From Desulfobacteraceae bacterium (lineage in GTDB: Bacteria; Desulfobacterota; Desulfobacteria; Desulfobacterales; Desulfobacteraceae): a stretch of 8,110 nt of DNA. Numbering within the stretch: position 1 is the stretch's first letter; the number at the start of each line of letters is the position of its first letter. This document shows, in pieces, positions 5,343 to 8,110 of the stretch. The notes beneath the pieces were generated by a model. It saw only the letters and a list, made by a program, of their open reading frames with translations, did not search any database and was not told the DNA's origin. The stretch lies in contig DAOWDR010000073.1 of NCBI GenBank assembly GCA_030638935.1, positions 1 to 8,110 of the forward strand, read 5' to 3'. A program made the translations under genes and the position numbers.

Positions 5343-6083
5343 ATGACAGATAAATATGGTGATCACTTAAGTCTTACAAAAGAGGAAAAAGCAAGTTTTG
5401 TTGTTGACATGTTTACCAGAATTGTAGTTCATTATGGTCTTTGGTTCACAGAGGTCCGTCACCAGATGGGCATGGAAAAAGCCCTGGAGGTTCTGGATAA
5501 GGCAACTAAAAATTCTGTGGGAATCGGCATGAAACGCCTGTCCGGGGAATTGGGTTTTGAGATGGAAAAAGGGTTGCCAAAAGCATTGCTGGACCTTGAT
5601 GAAAATGCCATGGAAGGCCTGATGAAGGCTGTGGCAAAAAATTGGCTTGTCAATGACGGGGTCTGGTTCCAGGCGGTGGAGTTTGAGCATGGTATGAATG
5701 ATGCCAAACGGTGTAATGATTCCTGCTGGGCTCAGTTTTCGCCCTATGAAGCCCATGCCGTTAAAAAATTTTTAAACCTGGGAGAAACTCCGGGTCTTGA
5801 TGGGTTGAAAAAGGCCTTAAATTTCAGGATGTACTCTCTGATAAATACCCAGTCAATTATTGACGAGGGGCCAGAAAGTTTTGTATTCCAGATGAATGAA
5901 TGCCGGGTCCAGAGGGCCAGGGTAATTAAAAAACTGGATGACTATCCGTGTAAGTCTGCAGGCCTGGTTGAATATGCATATTTTGCAAGCACCATGGATC
6001 CAAGGATTAAAACCGAGTGTATCGGGTGTCCGCCCGATGACCATCCAGATGACTGGTTTTGTGCCTGGCGGTTTAGCATATAA
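5343..6083 (+). CDS. DUF6125-like cysteine-rich protein of unknown function
   Basis: This 246-residue soluble protein has no signal peptide or membrane segment. From memory it matches the DUF6125 family, distantly like L-2-amino-thiazoline-4-carboxylate hydrolase-type proteins; the function is unknown. Two stretches resemble each other, GLWFTEVRHQMGMEKA (32-47) and GVWFQAVEFEHGMNDA (106-121), with the pattern G-[LV]-W-F-x2-V-x4-G-M-x2-A, suggesting an internal duplication. The C-terminal third has conserved-looking cysteines: C187 (NECRVQ), C203 (YPCKS), C226 and C229 (ECIGCPPD) and C240 (WFCAW), plus C124 and C128. These could bind a metal or cluster, but this is inference. AAGGAG at 5329-5334 sits 8 nt before the ATG. 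The gene heads the operon with the carboxyltransferase genes, 55 bp upstream of the next, so a role linked to acyl-CoA carboxyl transfer is plausible but unproven. Confidence 0.75.
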   Translation: MTDKYGDHLSLTKEEKASFVVDMFTRIVVHYGLWFTEVRHQMGMEKALEVLDKATKNSVGIGMKRLSGELGFEMEKGLPKALLDLDENAMEGLMKAVAKNWLVNDGVWFQAVEFEHGMNDAKRCNDSCWAQFSPYEAHAVKKFLNLGETPGLDGLKKALNFRMYSLINTQSIIDEGPESFVFQMNECRVQRARVIKKLDDYPCKSAGLVEYAYFASTMDPRIKTECIGCPPDDHPDDWFCAWRFSI

Positions 6084-6138
6084 GAAATAAAAGTGGGAAA
6101 CAAAAGAATAGCTTAAATATAAAGGAAGGGATTGTACC

Positions 6139-7692
6139 ATGGGAGTTACAGCAGATAATATCCAGAAACTTAAGTTAAAAGAACAAGAAATTTTAGGAAT
6201 GGGGGGAGAAAAAGCCCTGGCAAAACGCAGGGAAAACGGAAAATTAAATGCCAGGGAACGGCTTGATCTTCTTTTTGATAAAGGCAGTTTTAGAGAAGTT
6301 GATATGTTCGTGACCCACAGGTGCACCAACTTTGGCATGGAAGAAAAGCAGATCCCTGCGGACGGGGTGATCACAGGCCATGGAAAGGTGGATGGCCGCA
6401 TCGTTTTTGCCTATGCCCAGGATTTTACGGCAAGGGCAGGTTCCCTTGGGGAAATGCAGGCCAAGAAAATCTGCAAGGTGATGGATATGGCCCTGAAAAC
6501 AGGTTCTCCCATCATAGGCATGAATGATTCCGGCGGGGCCAGAATCCAGGAGGGGATCGATGCCCTGTCCGGGTACGGGGAAATCTTTTTCCGTAATTCA
6601 GGTGCTTCAGGTGTGATTCCCCAGATTTCAGCCATCATGGGGCCCACTGCCGGTGGTGCTGTCTATTCCCCTGCCATGACAGACTTTATTTTCATGGTAA
6701 AAGAATCCAGCTATATGTTTATCACAGGTCCCAATGTGATCAAGGCGGTTACCGGAGAAGAGATCTCCTTTGAAGATCTGGGCGGTGCCATGACCCATAA
6801 TGAAAAATCCGGTGTGGCCCAGTTTGCCTGCGAGTCCGACGAAGATTGCATAATAAATATTCGGAAGCTGTTATCCTATCTTCCCTCCAATAATATGGAA
6901 GATCCGCCAATGACGGTTCCCAACGATGATCCCAACCGCATGGACGTCTCTTTGGATTCCATCATTCCGGACAATCCAAACAGGTCCTATGATATAAAGG
7001 CTGTCATCACCTCCATTGTGGATGACGGAGAGTATTTTGAGCCCCATGAATATTTTGCCAAAAATATCGTGATCTGCTTTGCCAGGCTCAACGGCCGTTC
7101 CATCGGTATCATTGCCAACCAGCCCAATAACATGGCCGGATGCCTGGACATCAATGCATCTGACAAGGCCACCCGGTTTATCCGGTTTTGCGATTCCTTT
7201 AATATTCCCATGCTAACCATTGCCGATGTGCCGGGATATCTGCCCGGCAGCGACCAGGAATGGGGGGGGATTATCCGCCACGGTGCCAAGCTGCTCTGGT
7301 GTTACTCCGAAGCCACAGTGCCCAAATTATTGTTGATTACAAGGAAAGATTATGGTGGGTCCTATATTGCCATGTGTTCCCGGCATTTAGGTGCTGACAT
7401 GGCCTTTGCCTGGCCCTCTTCCGAGATTGCCGTCATGGGGGCCGAAGGTGCTGCCAATATCATCCATGCAAGGGAGATCAAGGGGGCTGATGATCCTGTG
7501 GCAAAACGAAAAGAGAAAATAGACGAATATAATGAGCAGTTTTCAAATCCCTATTGTGCAGCTGCCAGGGGGTATGTGGATGCCGTGATTCAACCTTCAC
7601 AAACAAGGCCCCGGCTCATTGATGCCCTGGAGGCCATGGCCACCAAACGGGAAATGCGGCCGGCCAAAAAACATGGAAATATCCCTGTATAG
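6139..7692 (+). CDS. mmdA: acyl-CoA carboxyltransferase subunit, methylmalonyl-CoA carboxyltransferase 12S / MmdA type
   Basis: This 517-residue enzyme belongs to the carboxyltransferase family of propionyl-CoA carboxylase beta, MmdA and transcarboxylase 12S, and has normal full length. It moves a carboxyl group between an acyl-CoA (propionyl/methylmalonyl-CoA) and carrier-bound biotin. It has two crotonase-like halves. The N-half carries DSGGARIQEG (130-139) and IMGPTAGGAVYSPA (166-179), which supply the acyl-CoA-site oxyanion hole. The C-half carries DVPGYLPG (363-370), GIIRHGAKLL (377-386), GGSYIAMCSRHLGAD (406-420) and IAVMGAEGAAN (430-440), which supply the biotin-site oxyanion hole. The GGSYxAMC and AEGAAN stretches look closer to transcarboxylase 12S/MmdA than to propionyl-CoA carboxylase, where Asp usually stands at the position of I410. 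A strong ribosome site AAGGAAGGG (6122-6130) precedes the ATG. The next genes encode a small subunit candidate and a 5S-type carboxyltransferase, which supports a transcarboxylase-type complex. A sodium-pumping decarboxylase remains possible if a membrane beta subunit lies elsewhere. Confidence 0.9.
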   Translation: MGVTADNIQKLKLKEQEILGMGGEKALAKRRENGKLNARERLDLLFDKGSFREVDMFVTHRCTNFGMEEKQIPADGVITGHGKVDGRIVFAYAQDFTARAGSLGEMQAKKICKVMDMALKTGSPIIGMNDSGGARIQEGIDALSGYGEIFFRNSGASGVIPQISAIMGPTAGGAVYSPAMTDFIFMVKESSYMFITGPNVIKAVTGEEISFEDLGGAMTHNEKSGVAQFACESDEDCIINIRKLLSYLPSNNMEDPPMTVPNDDPNRMDVSLDSIIPDNPNRSYDIKAVITSIVDDGEYFEPHEYFAKNIVICFARLNGRSIGIIANQPNNMAGCLDINASDKATRFIRFCDSFNIPMLTIADVPGYLPGSDQEWGGIIRHGAKLLWCYSEATVPKLLLITRKDYGGSYIAMCSRHLGADMAFAWPSSEIAVMGAEGAANIIHAREIKGADDPVAKRKEKIDEYNEQFSNPYCAAARGYVDAVIQPSQTRPRLIDALEAMATKREMRPAKKHGNIPV

Positions 7693-7700
7693 GAAAGGTG

Positions 7701-7919
7701 ATGAAAATGGATAAGAAAAAATTAGCAGCTGCCATGGCTGCCGTAACAGCTTACATTAAAACAGGGGAGCAAGCAGCTGCCAGCCAGAATTTGGCATCTG
7801 TTGAAACGATTCCTGGCGGGGCAGAAATGCCGGCTCCTTCACTGAATTTATGGGGGGTAACAGGCAGGCAGACATTGATGCAGGCCGGTACCCAGATGCA
7901 GCTGAGAATGTTCAAATAA
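7701..7919 (+). CDS. small protein, candidate accessory subunit (MmdE/OadG C-terminus-like) of the carboxyltransferase complex
   Basis: This 72-residue protein lies 8 bp after the 12S/MmdA gene and 59 bp before the 5S-type gene, so it is almost surely co-transcribed with both. The N-terminus is a Lys/Ala-rich helix (KKKLAAAMAAVTAYIKTGE, about 5-23), the middle an Ala/Pro-containing linker, and the C-terminus carries SLNLWGVTGRQTLM followed by Met/Gln-rich residues. The AAxxAAVxAY...W-x3-G-R-x3-M pattern recalls the small epsilon or OadG-type subunits of biotin-dependent decarboxylases, but from memory only. The helix is not hydrophobic enough to be a membrane anchor. Start is uncertain: GTG 7698, ATG 7701 (after AGGA at 7691-7694) or ATG 7707 (after AAGG at 7695-7698) are all in frame. 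No biotin motif (MKM) in the usual AMKM context is present, so it is not the carrier. Confidence 0.65.
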   Translation: MKMDKKKLAAAMAAVTAYIKTGEQAAASQNLASVETIPGGAEMPAPSLNLWGVTGRQTLMQAGTQMQLRMFK

Positions 7920-7978
7920 GGCAGCTACCAGACAAATAAATTGTAAATAATTATAGATATTTTTCAGGAGAAAATTAA

Positions 7979-8110
7979 ATGAGTGAGCATAATCAAGTCA
8001 AAATGGTTGAGATGAATTATGACAAAGACAGGCCTGCAGCAGAAAATCCGGTAAAAGTCCAGGATTTGTCCCTCAGGGACGGTCACCAGTCCCTGTTTGC
8101 CACAAGGGGA
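7979..8110 (+). CDS. 5S/PycB/OadA-type 2-oxoacid carboxyltransferase subunit, 5' end only
   Basis: Only the first 44 residues are in the window; the gene runs off the right edge. DLSLRDGHQSLFATR (29-43) is the signature of the carboxyltransferase domain shared by transcarboxylase 5S, pyruvate carboxylase B subunit and oxaloacetate decarboxylase alpha. In that family the Asp (here D34) binds the active-site divalent metal, and the neighbouring Arg and Gln are conserved. The enzyme transfers the carboxyl group between carboxybiotin and pyruvate/oxaloacetate. Next to a 12S/MmdA-type gene, a methylmalonyl-CoA:pyruvate transcarboxylase is the simplest reading. A 24-residue polar N-terminal extension precedes the domain. 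AGGAG at 7966-7970 lies 8 nt before the ATG. A biotin carrier domain may be fused further downstream or encoded separately, which cannot be seen here. Confidence 0.9.
   Translation, partial: MSEHNQVKMVEMNYDKDRPAAENPVKVQDLSLRDGHQSLFATRG

Noticed and set aside
5149..5346. Plus-strand open frame of 65 codons that overlaps the DUF6125-like gene start as ATGA
   Set aside because: The 4-nt overlap is tempting, but there is no ribosome site before its ATG, no protein motif, and the frame contains T-runs, the candidate promoters and the AAGGAG of the next gene.
5853..6401. Minus-strand open frame of 182 codons across the DUF6125-like/mmdA junction
   Set aside because: It is antisense to two genes with clear family motifs and ribosome sites, and its translation has no recognisable features.
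6139..7692. Calling this gene propionyl-CoA carboxylase beta (pccB)
   Set aside because: The family is the same, but the GGSYIAMC and AEGAAN stretches and the 5S-type gene downstream fit a transcarboxylase 12S or MmdA subunit better. No biotin carboxylase gene is visible.
7698..7919. Considering the 72-residue protein as the biotin carboxyl carrier
   Set aside because: There is no AMKM-type biotinylation motif or beta-barrel-like pattern. The MKM at its start lies at the N-terminus outside such a context.

Overview
The window looks like chromosomal DNA from a strictly anaerobic, probably sulfate-reducing member of the Desulfobacterota (a Desulfobacter/Desulfobacula-like lineage is my best guess). 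The reasons are a ferredoxin-linked 2-oxoacid oxidoreductase operon, a biotin-dependent transcarboxylase-type operon of the kind used in methylmalonyl-CoA/propionate metabolism, and a DUF6125-like protein that I associate with this group. This is inference from gene content. No rRNA, tRNA, CRISPR array, insertion sequence or phage gene was seen.

Layout. (1) Positions 1-628, minus strand: the head of a 2-oxoacid:ferredoxin oxidoreductase operon, with a small 2x[4Fe-4S] ferredoxin subunit followed with an 8-nt overlap by the alpha subunit, which runs off the left edge. (2) Positions 629-829: a divergent intergenic region with candidate promoter elements and a 17-bp inverted repeat. (3) Positions 830-1675, plus strand: a single family-2 glycosyltransferase. 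(4) Positions 1670-4953, minus strand: a two-gene signalling operon. A canonical receiver-domain response regulator without a recognised output domain is joined by an ATGA overlap to an 840-residue protein. That protein has a receiver whose catalytic residues are all replaced, then a FapA/DUF342 beta-helix and coiled-coil module. (5) Positions 4954-5342: a 389-bp divergent intergenic region with a palindromic -10 element, a sigma-54-like site and four alternating copies of TTGACA/TGTCAA. (6) Positions 5343-8110, plus strand: an operon of a DUF6125-like cysteine-rich protein, a methylmalonyl-CoA carboxyltransferase 12S/MmdA-type subunit, a 72-residue small subunit candidate, and the start of a 5S/PycB/OadA-type carboxyltransferase subunit that continues off the right edge.

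How the genes fit together. The left operon makes or uses succinyl-CoA, if it is the 2-oxoglutarate enzyme. The right operon moves a carboxyl group between a methylmalonyl/propionyl-CoA-type substrate and a 2-oxoacid (pyruvate/oxaloacetate) through a biotin carrier not seen in the window. Both would therefore meet at the TCA/methylmalonyl-CoA junction. The signalling pair between them has no evident metabolic role. The most unusual object is the pseudo-receiver/FapA hybrid, whose receiver appears to be a degenerate paralogue of the intact receiver encoded just upstream.
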